Below are positions 1-8,171 of a DNA stretch of 13,636 nucleotides, in pieces. Both the position numbers and the translations under genes were made by a program. Source of the stretch: an uncultured Pseudomonadota bacterium (lineage in GTDB: Bacteria > Desulfobacterota_B > Binatia > UBA9968); NCBI GenBank assembly GCA_946478635.1, contig CAMLCX010000082.1, forward strand, positions 1-13,636. Direction: 5' to 3'. Below the pieces are notes generated by a model. It did no database searches and was not told the DNA's origin. It saw nothing but the letters and a program-made list of their open reading frames with translations. The first letter of the stretch is position 1. Each line of letters starts with the position of its first letter.

Positions 1-27
1 TAAACGTAAAAGAATTGGCGCGCGGAG

Positions 28-1446
28 TCAAGTTTGACCGATGTAATCGAGGGCTCTTTTCAGACGCCGGATCGTGCGCTCTTTTCCAAGCACCGCGATC
101 ACGTCGTGAATGCCCGGGCTCACCGTGCCGCCGGTGAGCGCCACACGCACCGGTTGGGCCAGCATGCCCATTTTGAGGTGGTATTCTTCGAGGGTGGTTG
201 TGAAGGCCTGTTCAATCGAAGGCTCGCGGAAATCGGTCAGCTCGGATAGTTTTCCCATTAGGCTTTGCATCGGCGCCGCCGCATCTTTGGTAAGAAACTT
301 CTGCGCCGTTTTTTTTTCGTAATCGATATCTTCGACTAAATAGTAGCGGGCGGCATCGACCATCTCTGCCAGTGTTTTGGCGCGCTCCTGGAGGGTCGCG
401 ATCATTTTTTCCAGCCAGGATTTGTCGCGCGGGACCGGGTAGCCCTTAGCTTGAATAAGCGGAATGATTTCATCTGCCAGTTGCGTCAGGGGCGTCGATT
501 TCAAGTAATGGAAATTGACCCAGAGAAATTTTTCCGGATTGAACACGCCCGCCGACTTCCCGACATTCTCCAGCGAGAATTTCTCGATCAACTCTTGCCG
601 CGAGAAAATTTCCTGATCGCCGTGGGACCAGGCGAGGCGGACCAGATAGTTCACGACGGCCTCCGGGAAGTAGCCCATGTCGCGGTAAGCCGTCACGGAG
701 GTGGCGCCGTGGCGCTTGCTGAGCCGAGCCTTGTCGGTGCCGAGGATGAGCGGGACGTGGGCAAACTGAGGCAACTGATGGCCGAAAGCTTCGTAGAGTT
801 GAATTTGTCGCGGTGTATTGGAGAGATGATCGTCGCCGCGAATAATATGGGTGATGGCCATGTCGATGTCATCAACGACGACGCAGAAATTGTAGGTCGG
901 AGTCCCGTCGGAACGGGCGATGATTAGATCATCGAGCTCGCGGTTATCGAAAACGACGTCGCCCTTGATTAAATCTTTAACGACCGTCGACCCCTCATGC
1001 GGCGAGCGGAACCGGACGGTATAGGGTTTGTTCGTCGGGAGCGAGGGGATGACGCCTTCCATCGGCCGGCACGTGCCATCGTAGGCGGGTTTGCGTTTCT
1101 CTTTTTGCGCCAGCTGACGTTTGGCATCCAGTTCCGCTGCCGTGCAAACACACGGGTAGGCTTTGCCCATTGCTAGAAGTGTCTGGATCTTGTCTTTGTA
1201 CAGCGGATAGCGCTCGGTTTGATAAAAAGGTCCTTCATCGTAATCGAGCTCGAGCCATTTCATGGCGTCCAAAATTGCTTGTATGGCCTCAGGCGTCGAT
1301 CTTTCCCGGTCCGTGTCCTCGATGCGGAGAATGAATTTGCCGCCGTGATGGCGAGCAAAAAGAAAGTTGAAAAGGGCGGTGCGCGCCCCGCCGATATGCA
1401 AGTAACCTGTGGGACTCGGTGCAAAGCGAGTACGAACCTGGGTCAT
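28..1446 (-). CDS. gltX: Glutamyl-tRNA synthetase (GluRS)
   Basis: Class I aminoacyl-tRNA synthetase that charges tRNA(Glu) with glutamate in the cytoplasm. The 472-residue product matches the usual length of bacterial GluRS. The N-terminus reads [14 protein letters not shown], with the HIGH-type signature at residues 17-20, and the KMSKS-type loop is ARLSKR at residues 240-245. A Cys-x-Cys near residue 100, followed by a Cys about 25 residues later (CVC...GTC), resembles the zinc-binding insert of E. coli-type GluRS. The C-terminal helical region is the anticodon-binding part. The start is the ATG whose complement is at 1444-1446; upstream bases show no strong ribosome-binding site. The gene diverges from glnS, so the 96-bp gap should hold both promoters. 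Whether this enzyme is discriminating (tRNA-Glu only) cannot be read by eye, but a neighbouring GlnRS makes that likely. Identification is secure. Confidence 0.97.
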   Translation of the reverse strand: MTQVRTRFAPSPTGYLHIGGARTALFNFLFARHHGGKFILRIEDTDRERSTPEAIQAILDAMKWLELDYDEGPFYQTERYPLYKDKIQTLLAMGKAYPCVCTAAELDAKRQLAQKEKRKPAYDGTCRPMEGVIPSLPTNKPYTVRFRSPHEGSTVVKDLIKGDVVFDNRELDDLIIARSDGTPTYNFCVVVDDIDMAITHIIRGDDHLSNTPRQIQLYEAFGHQLPQFAHVPLILGTDKARLSKRHGATSVTAYRDMGYFPEAVVNYLVRLAWSHGDQEIFSRQELIEKFSLENVGKSAGVFNPEKFLWVNFHYLKSTPLTQLADEIIPLIQAKGYPVPRDKSWLEKMIATLQERAKTLAEMVDAARYYLVEDIDYEKKTAQKFLTKDAAAPMQSLMGKLSELTDFREPSIEQAFTTTLEEYHLKMGMLAQPVRVALTGGTVSPGIHDVIAVLGKERTIRRLKRALDYIGQT

Positions 1447-1542
1447 TCGGTTAAGCTAACAGGCGCGGGAAAAACCGTCAACGGCGCGTTAAATTATGAA
1501 TCGTTTGTGATATTATCGACGGGAAATTGAGGAGGAGCGCCT
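1447..1542. promoter_or_regulatory. Divergent gltX/glnS promoter region
   Basis: This 96-bp gap separates two divergent genes. Toward glnS, an extended -10-like element TGATATTAT (1508-1516) has a poor -35 (TTAAAT at 1489-1494). Toward gltX, the minus strand carries TTGACG (complement of 1476-1481) with a 17-base spacer to TAGCTT (complement of 1453-1458), which would start transcription almost at the gltX ATG. Both are pattern matches only. The glnS ribosome-binding site GAGGAGG lies about 7 bases before its GTG start and is strong. Confidence 0.35.
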
Positions 1543-3276
1543 GTGGAAACCGAGCCGCCCGATGGCGGCGCCAAGCCGTCAGCAGCTAGCGCCGAAGCCG
1601 CACCGTCAAATTTTATCCGGAATATCGTCGCCGAAGATTTGAAACAAGGTAAAAATGGCGGACGGGTACATACGCGTTTTCCGCCGGAACCGAACGGCTA
1701 CCTGCACATCGGTCACGCCAAATCCATCTGCCTCAATTTCGGCCTGGCGGCGGAATTTGGCGGCATGTCCAATCTCAGGTTTGACGATACCAATCCCAGC
1801 AAAGAGGACATCGAATACGTCGAGTCGATTAAAGAAGATGTTCGCTGGCTCGGGTTCGATTGGGACGATCGAGAGTTTTATGCTTCGGATTACTTTGAGA
1901 GTCTCTATGAGTTCGCGGTACGGCTGATCAAGGCCGGCAAGGCCTTTGTCTGCGACTTAAGCGCGGATCAAATGCGCGAGTACCGCGGGACATTGACCGA
2001 ACCCGGAAAGAACAGCCCCTACCGCAATCGCTCCATTGAGGACAATCTGGATCTCTTCCAGCGTATGCGTGCCGGCGAATTTCCCGACGGTAGCCGAACG
2101 CTGCGAGCAAAAATCGATATGGCGGCGCCCAATATCAATCTGCGCGACCCGGTGATGTACCGCGTCTTGCGGGCGACGCATCACCGAACCGGAGACAGCT
2201 GGTGTATCTACCCAACCTATGATTTCGCCCATGGCCAGTCGGATTCGATCGAGGGAATTACCCATTCGATTTGCACATTGGAGTTTGAAGATCATCGGCC
2301 GCTTTACGACTGGTTTCTCGACCAGCTGCAAATTCATCATGCGCAACAAATTGAGTTTGCGCGATTGAATCTCACCCACACGCTGTTGAGCAAGCGCAAG
2401 CTGCTGCAACTGGTTCAGCAAAAACATGTCACGGGCTGGGATGACCCACGCATGCCGACATTGGCAGGCATGCGGCGCCGCGGTTATACGCCCGAGGCGA
2501 TTCGCAACTTTTGTGATCGCATCGGTGTGGCGAAGAGAAACAGCATGGTTGACATCGCCATGCTGGAGCATTGTTTGCGCGAAGACTTGAACAAACGCGC
2601 GCCGCGGGTGATGGCAGTGCTGCGGCCGGTCAAAGTCGTTCTGGAAAACTATCCGGAAGGACAGGTTGAGGAATTGATCGCGATCAACAATCCAGAAGAC
2701 CCGGCCATGGGAACGCGCAAAGTGGCTTTCTCGCGGGTTCTTTACATCGAGCAGGACGATTTTCGCGAAGAGCCGCCCAAGGGGTTTTTTCGCTTGTCAC
2801 CCGGCAAAGAGGCGCGGCTGCGCTACGGCTACATCATCAAGTGCGTCGGTGTCGAGAAAGATACGGTCACCGGCGAGATTCGCGAGCTGCGCTGTACATA
2901 CGATCCGGACACTAAGAGTGGCTCGTCGCAGAGCGGCCGCAAAGTGAAAGCGACCATTCACTGGGTTTCCGCCGAGCACGCGCTCGGAGCGCAAGTCCGG
3001 CTGTACGAACACCTGTTCACGAAAGAAGATCCTGACGATGTCCCTTCAGGTACGGATTGGCTCGCCAATATCAATTCTAAATCCCTGGAGACGCTTGCTG
3101 ACGCCCGTGTCGAATCCTATCTCGCCGATGCCAAACCGGGCCAACGCTACCAGTTCGAGCGGCTCGGTTATTTCTGCGTCGATGAAAACTCCTCCGCAGA
3201 AGCATTAGTTTTTAACAGATCGGTTACTCTGCGAGATACCTGGGCGAAGTTAGAGCAAAGTAAAAAAAGGTTATGA
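1543..3276 (+). CDS. glnS: Glutaminyl-tRNA synthetase (GlnRS)
   Basis: Class I synthetase that charges tRNA(Gln) directly with glutamine, so this organism need not rely on the GluRS plus GatCAB transamidation route for Gln-tRNA. The product is 577 residues, close to the roughly 550 of E. coli GlnRS plus a short variable leader rich in Ala, Pro and Ser. The catalytic core starts with [11 protein letters not shown] and [17 protein letters not shown], with HIGH at residues 55-58. The KMSKS-type loop is LLSKRK around residues 281-286. FDDTNP and the [12 protein letters not shown] segment are typical of GlnRS rather than GluRS. The C-terminal half is the beta-barrel anticodon-binding domain. The start is GTG, chosen because GAGGAGG sits 7 bases upstream. 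It faces away from gltX, a paralogue in the same synthetase subclass. Identification is secure. Confidence 0.97.
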   Translation: METEPPDGGAKPSAASAEAAPSNFIRNIVAEDLKQGKNGGRVHTRFPPEPNGYLHIGHAKSICLNFGLAAEFGGMSNLRFDDTNPSKEDIEYVESIKEDVRWLGFDWDDREFYASDYFESLYEFAVRLIKAGKAFVCDLSADQMREYRGTLTEPGKNSPYRNRSIEDNLDLFQRMRAGEFPDGSRTLRAKIDMAAPNINLRDPVMYRVLRATHHRTGDSWCIYPTYDFAHGQSDSIEGITHSICTLEFEDHRPLYDWFLDQLQIHHAQQIEFARLNLTHTLLSKRKLLQLVQQKHVTGWDDPRMPTLAGMRRRGYTPEAIRNFCDRIGVAKRNSMVDIAMLEHCLREDLNKRAPRVMAVLRPVKVVLENYPEGQVEELIAINNPEDPAMGTRKVAFSRVLYIEQDDFREEPPKGFFRLSPGKEARLRYGYIIKCVGVEKDTVTGEIRELRCTYDPDTKSGSSQSGRKVKATIHWVSAEHALGAQVRLYEHLFTKEDPDDVPSGTDWLANINSKSLETLADARVESYLADAKPGQRYQFERLGYFCVDENSSAEALVFNRSVTLRDTWAKLEQSKKRL

Positions 3277-3351
3277 TCGGGAAGTAGGTTATCTCGTACT
3301 ACATATAGATTGATTCACTTGCGCACCTGATCTCGAGTGTTACTTGAATAA

Positions 3352-3372
3352 TTCCGGCTTCCGGTTTCCGTT
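3352..3372 (+). repeat. Three tandem 7-base repeats (TTCCGG-type)
   Basis: TTCCGGC, TTCCGGT and TTCCGTT follow each other without a gap, ending 20 bases before a candidate -35 hexamer. Contiguous short direct repeats ahead of a promoter can be binding sites for OmpR/PhoB-type regulators. The sequence does not match the CTGTCAT Pho box, however, and the 7-base period is not the usual 11, so no regulator is assigned. Confidence 0.4.
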
Positions 3373-3392
3373 CTTTTGAATTAATTCTTTCC

Positions 3393-3421
3393 TTGACTAG
3401 CATAAATAACTCTTATATACG
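3393..3421 (+). promoter_or_regulatory. Candidate sigma-70-type promoter for the VTC operon
   Basis: TTGACT (3393-3398) and TATACG (3416-3421) are separated by 17 bases. The -35 matches 5 of 6 consensus positions and the -10 only 4 of 6. It would give a leader of roughly 220 bases before the VTC gene. It is the best housekeeping-type match in the gap, but one such match is expected fairly often in AT-rich DNA. Confidence 0.3.
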
Positions 3422-3650
3422 GTTGCACAAACTTGCCAAAAGTTCGCATATGTTCAATAAACAGGCAGAAAGCTCTCGGTGAATCAAATAAATGAAATAA
3501 AATGAAATCTATTGATTAGCTATTAGTGGTTAATGTGTGGGTTTTCCAAGGCTGGATAAATTGTCATGACTTCAGGAATCCGAGGAAGAAGAAGGAAGAA
3601 GAAGATGGTGTCTGAGCAGTTGCTAGAACCACATCTGCGAGGAGTTGACC

Positions 3651-4505
3651 ATGACCATGGTGGAAGAGCCGAATTACCAAGACCGCATCGAAAGAAATTA
3701 TCAGGTAGCGGTTAGGGAAAATGAAGTTGCTGGATTATGGCGTGATCTGACCGAGTTTCTGCCGCAATTTGGTCTCAAACCCATTTATGAGATCACATGC
3801 GTGGGAAGCGTCTATTTCGACAACAGAGACTTTGACCTAACGCGGTACACGATTTTAAACGGTGGTCGTCATATTCTTGTTCGGATCCGGACCTATGAAA
3901 ATTATGGCGAGTCTCCAAAGCCGATTTCATATTACTGGATCGAGGTAAAAATCAGACAAAAAGAGCGCTGGAGAAAAAAGAGATTCAAACTCAACAGGGC
4001 GGACCTGCCAGGGTTCATCACCGGCGGAGACGGCTTACAAAGCGCATTGGCTTACAATGATGGGACGGGTGCGGATCGAGCTGTTATTTGTGACTTATAT
4101 CGCGAGACTCAGGAAACAATCCTGACGACCGGCATAAAGCCGATGTTGTTGCTGACTTATCGGAGAGTAGCATTCCAGGGTGACATCCAGAGGGTTTGTC
4201 TCGACTGGGATATTCAGTACTACCATGTAGGCGCAAACGTCTATGCTTACGATTCATGGAAGTATCCCGTGGAAGAGCCAGTAGGGAAATCAACAAAAGC
4301 GATTCTGGAGATCAAGCATCCGCAGGGTCGTCTTCCGGATTGGGTCCCAGATTTAGAAAGACGCTATCCTATTTTGCGGACCAATTTTTCGAAATATGTG
4401 GAAGGCATGGGATTTTTATTTCACGGGCCGCTGAAACATCATAAAGAGGCAGAATACTTTACCCCGAGGATTGACAACTATATGGCGAACAGCGAACGAC
4501 TGTAA
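3651..4505 (+). CDS. VTC-domain (TTM-fold) polyphosphate polymerase-like protein
   Basis: The protein resembles the VTC domain of the triphosphate tunnel metalloenzyme superfamily, whose yeast Vtc4 member makes polyphosphate from ATP. The tunnel residues come in the expected order: YFDN near residue 58, RIR at 78-80, EVK at 98-100, a basic KKR cluster near 108-110, TYRR near 167-170, ILEIKHP with Glu at about 220, and SKY at 247-249. The first tunnel strand reads IERNYQV, with Asn16 where many relatives have Lys (ERKY). No membrane segment or signal peptide is seen, so it is probably cytosolic. I chose ATG 3651 because GGAG lies 6 bases upstream; a TTG at 3645 would add two residues. It heads the seven-gene run, 18 bases before the permease start. 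The family call is fairly firm; polymerase activity is not proven. Confidence 0.8.
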   Translation: MTMVEEPNYQDRIERNYQVAVRENEVAGLWRDLTEFLPQFGLKPIYEITCVGSVYFDNRDFDLTRYTILNGGRHILVRIRTYENYGESPKPISYYWIEVKIRQKERWRKKRFKLNRADLPGFITGGDGLQSALAYNDGTGADRAVICDLYRETQETILTTGIKPMLLLTYRRVAFQGDIQRVCLDWDIQYYHVGANVYAYDSWKYPVEEPVGKSTKAILEIKHPQGRLPDWVPDLERRYPILRTNFSKYVEGMGFLFHGPLKHHKEAEYFTPRIDNYMANSERL

Positions 4506-4523
4506 GTGGGTAAGGTAAAAGGA

Positions 4524-5705
4524 ATGGAGAGTCATAAACCGACCATCGGCATCATAGCTTTCGGGTATTGGAGCCAGGCGCTGACAAATGGTGCCCTGAG
4601 AGTTGTTGTGCCTGTCTACTTTGCCGCTAGCGGCATGGCCATTTCCAAGATCGCTTTCCTGTTTTTTCTATTCAAGTTTGCGGAAATTTTTGCGCCCATG
4701 GGCATCGGAGTCATGCTCAACCGTTGGGGTTACAAAAAGACCTTCTTGACCGGGTTGATAATGCACAGCGTCATTTCATTGTTTTACATGATTCCCGGTG
4801 TGGTCTTCATTTACGTGGAAAGATTTGTTCGTGGTCTTCTGTACATGTCTGATATAAGCGCAGTCTACGTCAAACATTTTTCTCCCAAGCAGAATCAGAG
4901 ATTTCTGATCAACATGATTCTCGGGCTTAAGGAGGCATCGAAGGGCGTTGGTATGATTGCCGGAGGGCTGTTGATCGCTGTGTTCACGATTGAAAAGACG
5001 CTCTCCATTTTTTCGGTTGTAACGGCCCTCTCCGCTCTATGCGCGTTTCGCTATCTCCCGGATATGAGGGAACAAATAAAGTTGCCGGTGCTCAAAATCT
5101 GGGGCGCAGCGGACAGAAAGATCAAAACTTTGGGATTGGGGTTTGGCCTGCTCAACGGGGCACTGGACGCTTGGGGAGTTGTTGTCCTCCCAGTGTATCT
5201 TACGAAAGTTTTGGGTGTAACTCCGGCTTTTGTCGGCACCGTGTTGATGGCTGAGTATATTTTTCAAGGATTGATTGTTACTTTTTTTTCGAAATTCGTG
5301 AATCTCGGATGGGAACCCCGGAGACTGGTAGTCATCGCGGGGTTTTTGCTCGTTCCGGTAAGTATTGCTTTTACCCTTGCGACCACGCTCCCTGCGTATT
5401 TAATAATCGTTTTTATTTTTATGTTTCTCTTCAGCGTGGCGATGGTTTACTATAATCACCTAATGCTGGACTTCGCGAGTGAAGAAAAAACGTCGCTTGA
5501 TCTTGCGACTTATACCACGCTGACAAATGTGTTTAAGCCCATCGGTGTTTTTGTGTCGGGCGTTCTGGCAGAATCAATGGGTTTTAGTTGGCCCTATTAC
5601 TTTGCTGCTCTTTTGGCTATTTTGTCTGCTTTGACATGTCTTGCTCTTCCCAGGTCAACAACCCAAGAAGCCGCTGCTGTCGGCACCTATGCGACTGAAT
5701 CTTAG
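4524..5705 (+). CDS. Major facilitator superfamily permease
   Basis: A polytopic membrane protein of 393 residues with about eleven to twelve hydrophobic segments, consistent with the MFS fold. A motif-A-like loop follows the second helix (GVMLNRWGYKK, with Asn where Asp is common). The central loop between halves is basic (LPVLKIWGAADRKIK). The second half contains LLNGALDAWGVVVLPVYL. The substrate is not identifiable by eye; phosphate, a phosphonate or another anion would fit the neighbours, but this is inference. ATG 4524 is preferred because AAGG lies 8 bases before it. A GTG at 4506, abutting the previous stop codon, would add six residues but has no ribosome-binding site. It lies between the VTC gene and the binding-protein gene, with a 27-bp gap to the latter. 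Confidence 0.8.
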   Translation: MESHKPTIGIIAFGYWSQALTNGALRVVVPVYFAASGMAISKIAFLFFLFKFAEIFAPMGIGVMLNRWGYKKTFLTGLIMHSVISLFYMIPGVVFIYVERFVRGLLYMSDISAVYVKHFSPKQNQRFLINMILGLKEASKGVGMIAGGLLIAVFTIEKTLSIFSVVTALSALCAFRYLPDMREQIKLPVLKIWGAADRKIKTLGLGFGLLNGALDAWGVVVLPVYLTKVLGVTPAFVGTVLMAEYIFQGLIVTFFSKFVNLGWEPRRLVVIAGFLLVPVSIAFTLATTLPAYLIIVFIFMFLFSVAMVYYNHLMLDFASEEKTSLDLATYTTLTNVFKPIGVFVSGVLAESMGFSWPYYFAALLAILSALTCLALPRSTTQEAAAVGTYATES

Positions 5706-5732
5706 CTCTCGATTAATTTAAGGAGAGACACG

Positions 5733-6653
5733 ATGCAAAAAGTCGGTACCTGTCTGGTTTTTGTTTTATTTTTAATCTTGCCTCGTGTTTTCAACCCTTC
5801 TTACGTAATCGCGGACGAGGGGAAGGTGCTTGTTTTCGGCAGAGTCTTTGACGATCCGGTCAGAGCGATAAGGGATCGGCAAGAATTTGTTGACTATTTG
5901 GCAAAAAAACTGGCCTCGTCCGGCATAACTAGCGGTAAGATTTTGGTAGTTGAAAAAATGCACATGCTCTCTCAGGCACTCAAAGAGGGCAAAGTGGATC
6001 TCTTTCATGACAGCGTGGTGCCGACGCTCGTGCTCTCGAAGCGCGCAGGATCCGTGCCCATTTTAAGGCAGTGGAAATATGGCGAGGCCGATTACAAGGG
6101 GCTCATCGTGGTCAAGAAAAACAGCGGGATTAATTCTCTCGGTGATTTGAAGGGTAAGGTGATTGCGTTCGAAGAACCCCATTCCACTTCCGCCACCGTT
6201 CTTCCTCGGATGCTTTTAGAGGAGAAAAAGTTCAAGCTAATACAAATCAAAAACCCGGGCACCGTTAAACCAGACGCGATTGGATATGTCTACGGGAGTG
6301 ATGGCAATTCCGTAAATGTTCTACTCACAGGACGTGCGGATGCGGCTACTACGATTCACAGGGAATTTGACCGGTTGAAGCCGGAAATTCGTGACTCCTT
6401 AAAAGTTCTCGACACTACCGTATCGGTGCCTAGGACTCTGGTGGCCGTGCGCAAGGATCTTGATCCTAAACTGCTCAAGGATTTAAAAGAAATCCTACTG
6501 AACATGGATAAGGATGCGGAGGGTCAAGGGGTACTGAAGAGATCACAGAACACGACGAAATTCGACGAAATCCCGGCCGGTTCTCTGAACCAATTGAAAA
6601 GCATTGAAAAATACGTTTTTTCATCTTTGGGTAAAGAGGTGGATTCGTGGTAA
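5733..6653 (+). CDS. PhnD-like periplasmic substrate-binding protein
   Basis: A 306-residue secreted binding protein of the PhnD/SsuA/transferrin-like group (type 2 periplasmic fold). A hydrophobic signal peptide covers residues 4-27 with a plausible cleavage after VIA27. Family features include FDDPVRA, the DLFHDSVVPTLVLSKR stretch, YKGLIVVKKNSGINSLGDLKGK at the domain crossover, and EEPHSTSA (147-154), matching the position of the PhnD oxyanion-binding STSG loop. A strong AAGGAGA sits 6 bases before ATG. No ABC permease or ATPase gene adjoins it, and the next gene, 9 bases downstream, is a membrane kinase. A role as ligand receptor for that kinase is therefore more likely than transport. 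The ligand could be phosphate, phosphite, a phosphonate or something unrelated, since this group binds diverse molecules. Confidence 0.85.
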   Translation: MQKVGTCLVFVLFLILPRVFNPSYVIADEGKVLVFGRVFDDPVRAIRDRQEFVDYLAKKLASSGITSGKILVVEKMHMLSQALKEGKVDLFHDSVVPTLVLSKRAGSVPILRQWKYGEADYKGLIVVKKNSGINSLGDLKGKVIAFEEPHSTSATVLPRMLLEEKKFKLIQIKNPGTVKPDAIGYVYGSDGNSVNVLLTGRADAATTIHREFDRLKPEIRDSLKVLDTTVSVPRTLVAVRKDLDPKLLKDLKEILLNMDKDAEGQGVLKRSQNTTKFDEIPAGSLNQLKSIEKYVFSSLGKEVDSW

Positions 6654-6662
6654 GATCCGGCC

Positions 6663-8171
6663 ATGATTCTGCCGGTTAAGCTTACTCTCAAACTAAAGAT
6701 CTTCCTCTCCGTCGGCCTTTTTTATCTCGCCGCGGTCGGCACACTCACCTTCTTAACGATTCGCTCACAGAAGAACTTGCTCCTGGCTCAAATGGGTGAA
6801 AGAGCCAAGGTCGGTATCAGCCTTATGGAGCTAAGTGTGTCGGGTTCTCTTTACAAGCTCGATACCTATCGGCTTGAAACGATTGCCTCAGAAGCTAAGG
6901 CTCTGCCTAATGTCGAATATGCCTATATTTTCGACAGCGAAGGCCGAATAGTCGGTGACTACCATCCTGACCAGCGCCAACTTTTTTCAACCTTCACTGA
7001 CGCGCTGGGCCAGAAAATCATAAAATCCACCGCGACCTTGGTGGACCTCGATTACAAGAAGCAAATCCTGGATATCTCGAAGCCCGTAAAGCTCGGACAC
7101 GAACGATTGGGCGGGATTCGTCTTGGTTTTGATCTGAGCCCGATCCATAAAGACATTCAAGAAGTCACCTTCAAAGCGGTGGGAATTTCTTCCACCATTT
7201 TTTTGGTCGGACTGATCATTATTTTTATCATTACGTTCAGAATGACCAAGCCATTGGAGAGACTCACTCTGGCCGCGAAGCGCATTGAAGAGGGAGATCT
7301 CGGGTACCGCGTTTCCATCCGGCGCGACGACGAGATTGGCAGCCTGGCTACGGCGTTTGATCAAATGGCCGAGCGCTTGGCGCAGCGGGAAAAAGAGCTC
7401 AAAGACTCGCAAGCCATCCTGCGCCGGGCGGACCGGCTTTCCTCGCTCGGGCTCCTGACTGCCGGGCTGGCGCATGAAATTCGTAACCCGCTCGTCGCGA
7501 TCCGAACGTTCACCCAGCTTTTACCCGAGCGCTACGAGGATGCCGAGTTCCGAGAGGGATTTCAGGGGCTCGCCTTGAAGGAAGTTGACCGCATTTGCGG
7601 TCTAATTAACGACCTTTTGAGCTTTGCTCGCCCATCCAAGCCGAATGTCGCGCCAGAAAATGTCAACGACGTCGTCGATAACATCGCACGGATTCTCGAA
7701 TCTCAGGCAAAAGAGAAAAACGTGGAAGTAATGCGCAGGTTCGGTAGCGAACTTCCCAAGGTATGGATTGACAGAGAGCAGATGAAGCAGGTATTTATGA
7801 ACCTCATTTTGAACGCCATCCAGGCCATGAGCAATGGCGGCTCGATTGTGATCGCGACGAGTCTTTCGGCAAAGAGCGACTCTGAACTGATACGAGAATA
7901 TGTGCAGATTGAGATTCGTGACACCGGGATTGGTATTCCGCAAGAAAATTTGGAGCAGATTTTCGATCCGTTTTTTACGAGCAAGGATGAAGGCAGCGGT
8001 TTGGGTCTCGCGGTGTCCCATCAGATCGTACAAGAACACGGGGGTTTTGTTACGGTCGAGAGTACGATTGGAAAGGGGACGTCATTCTTCGTCCATGTGC
8101 CCGTTGGCAAGCCGATTCGGCCGGCGACCAATGGTCACGCTCACGTGAATGAAGCGAATCTTAGTCATTGA
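6663..8171 (+). CDS. Membrane sensor histidine kinase (HAMP-HisKA-HATPase)
   Basis: A 502-residue inner-membrane kinase. Order: transmembrane helix at about 10-32, a periplasmic sensor domain of about 138 residues with Cache-like features (YAYIFDSEGRIVGDY), a second helix at about 171-193, a HAMP linker to about 246, the DHp helix with HEIRNP and phospho-acceptor His271, then a complete ATPase domain: N box NLILNAIQAM, G1 RDTGIGIP, F box FDPFFTSK and G2 GSGLGLAVS. All catalytic residues are present, so it should autophosphorylate. It starts 9 bases after the binding-protein gene and overlaps the next gene by 23 bases, indicating translational coupling. Likely partners are the upstream binding protein and the NtrC-type regulator downstream. 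Its DHp helix is strikingly close to that of the degenerate protein encoded next. Confidence 0.93.
   Translation: MILPVKLTLKLKIFLSVGLFYLAAVGTLTFLTIRSQKNLLLAQMGERAKVGISLMELSVSGSLYKLDTYRLETIASEAKALPNVEYAYIFDSEGRIVGDYHPDQRQLFSTFTDALGQKIIKSTATLVDLDYKKQILDISKPVKLGHERLGGIRLGFDLSPIHKDIQEVTFKAVGISSTIFLVGLIIIFIITFRMTKPLERLTLAAKRIEEGDLGYRVSIRRDDEIGSLATAFDQMAERLAQREKELKDSQAILRRADRLSSLGLLTAGLAHEIRNPLVAIRTFTQLLPERYEDAEFREGFQGLALKEVDRICGLINDLLSFARPSKPNVAPENVNDVVDNIARILESQAKEKNVEVMRRFGSELPKVWIDREQMKQVFMNLILNAIQAMSNGGSIVIATSLSAKSDSELIREYVQIEIRDTGIGIPQENLEQIFDPFFTSKDEGSGLGLAVSHQIVQEHGGFVTVESTIGKGTSFFVHVPVGKPIRPATNGHAHVNEANLSH

Larger units (their letters stand above)
3277..3650 (+). other. AT-rich intergenic region before the VTC gene
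   Basis: No convincing gene, tRNA or rRNA is seen in this 374-bp stretch, which is visibly richer in A+T than the flanking synthetase genes. It holds three tandem 7-base units (TTCCGGC, TTCCGGT, TTCCGTT at 3352-3372), a sigma-70-like promoter candidate just after them, AT-rich near-repeats of AATGAAAT (3482-3508), and a purine-only run of GAA/GGA units (3582-3605). No clear intrinsic terminator follows glnS; the short CCGG-CTT-CCGG hairpin at 3354-3364 lacks an immediate T tract. This is probably the control region of the downstream operon. Confidence 0.6.

Noticed and set aside
451..927. Long plus-strand open frame opposite gltX
   Set aside because: It is the antisense shadow of a firmly identified synthetase and shows no recognisable protein features.
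3354..3380. CCGG-CTT-CCGG hairpin as glnS terminator
   Set aside because: The stem is only 4 base pairs and the T-rich stretch starts several bases later; it is better explained as part of the tandem TTCCGG repeats.
3534..3553. GG-N10-GC spacing in TGGGTTTTCCAAGGCT as a possible sigma-54 promoter for the VTC operon
   Set aside because: Only the invariant GG and GC match. The CAYR and TT positions are wrong, unlike the good match at 11561-11576.
3552..3567. TTGTCAT as half of a PhoB box, tempting because of the phosphate-like context
   Set aside because: No second CTGTCAT-type unit lies 11 bases away on either side, so a tandem Pho box is not supported.
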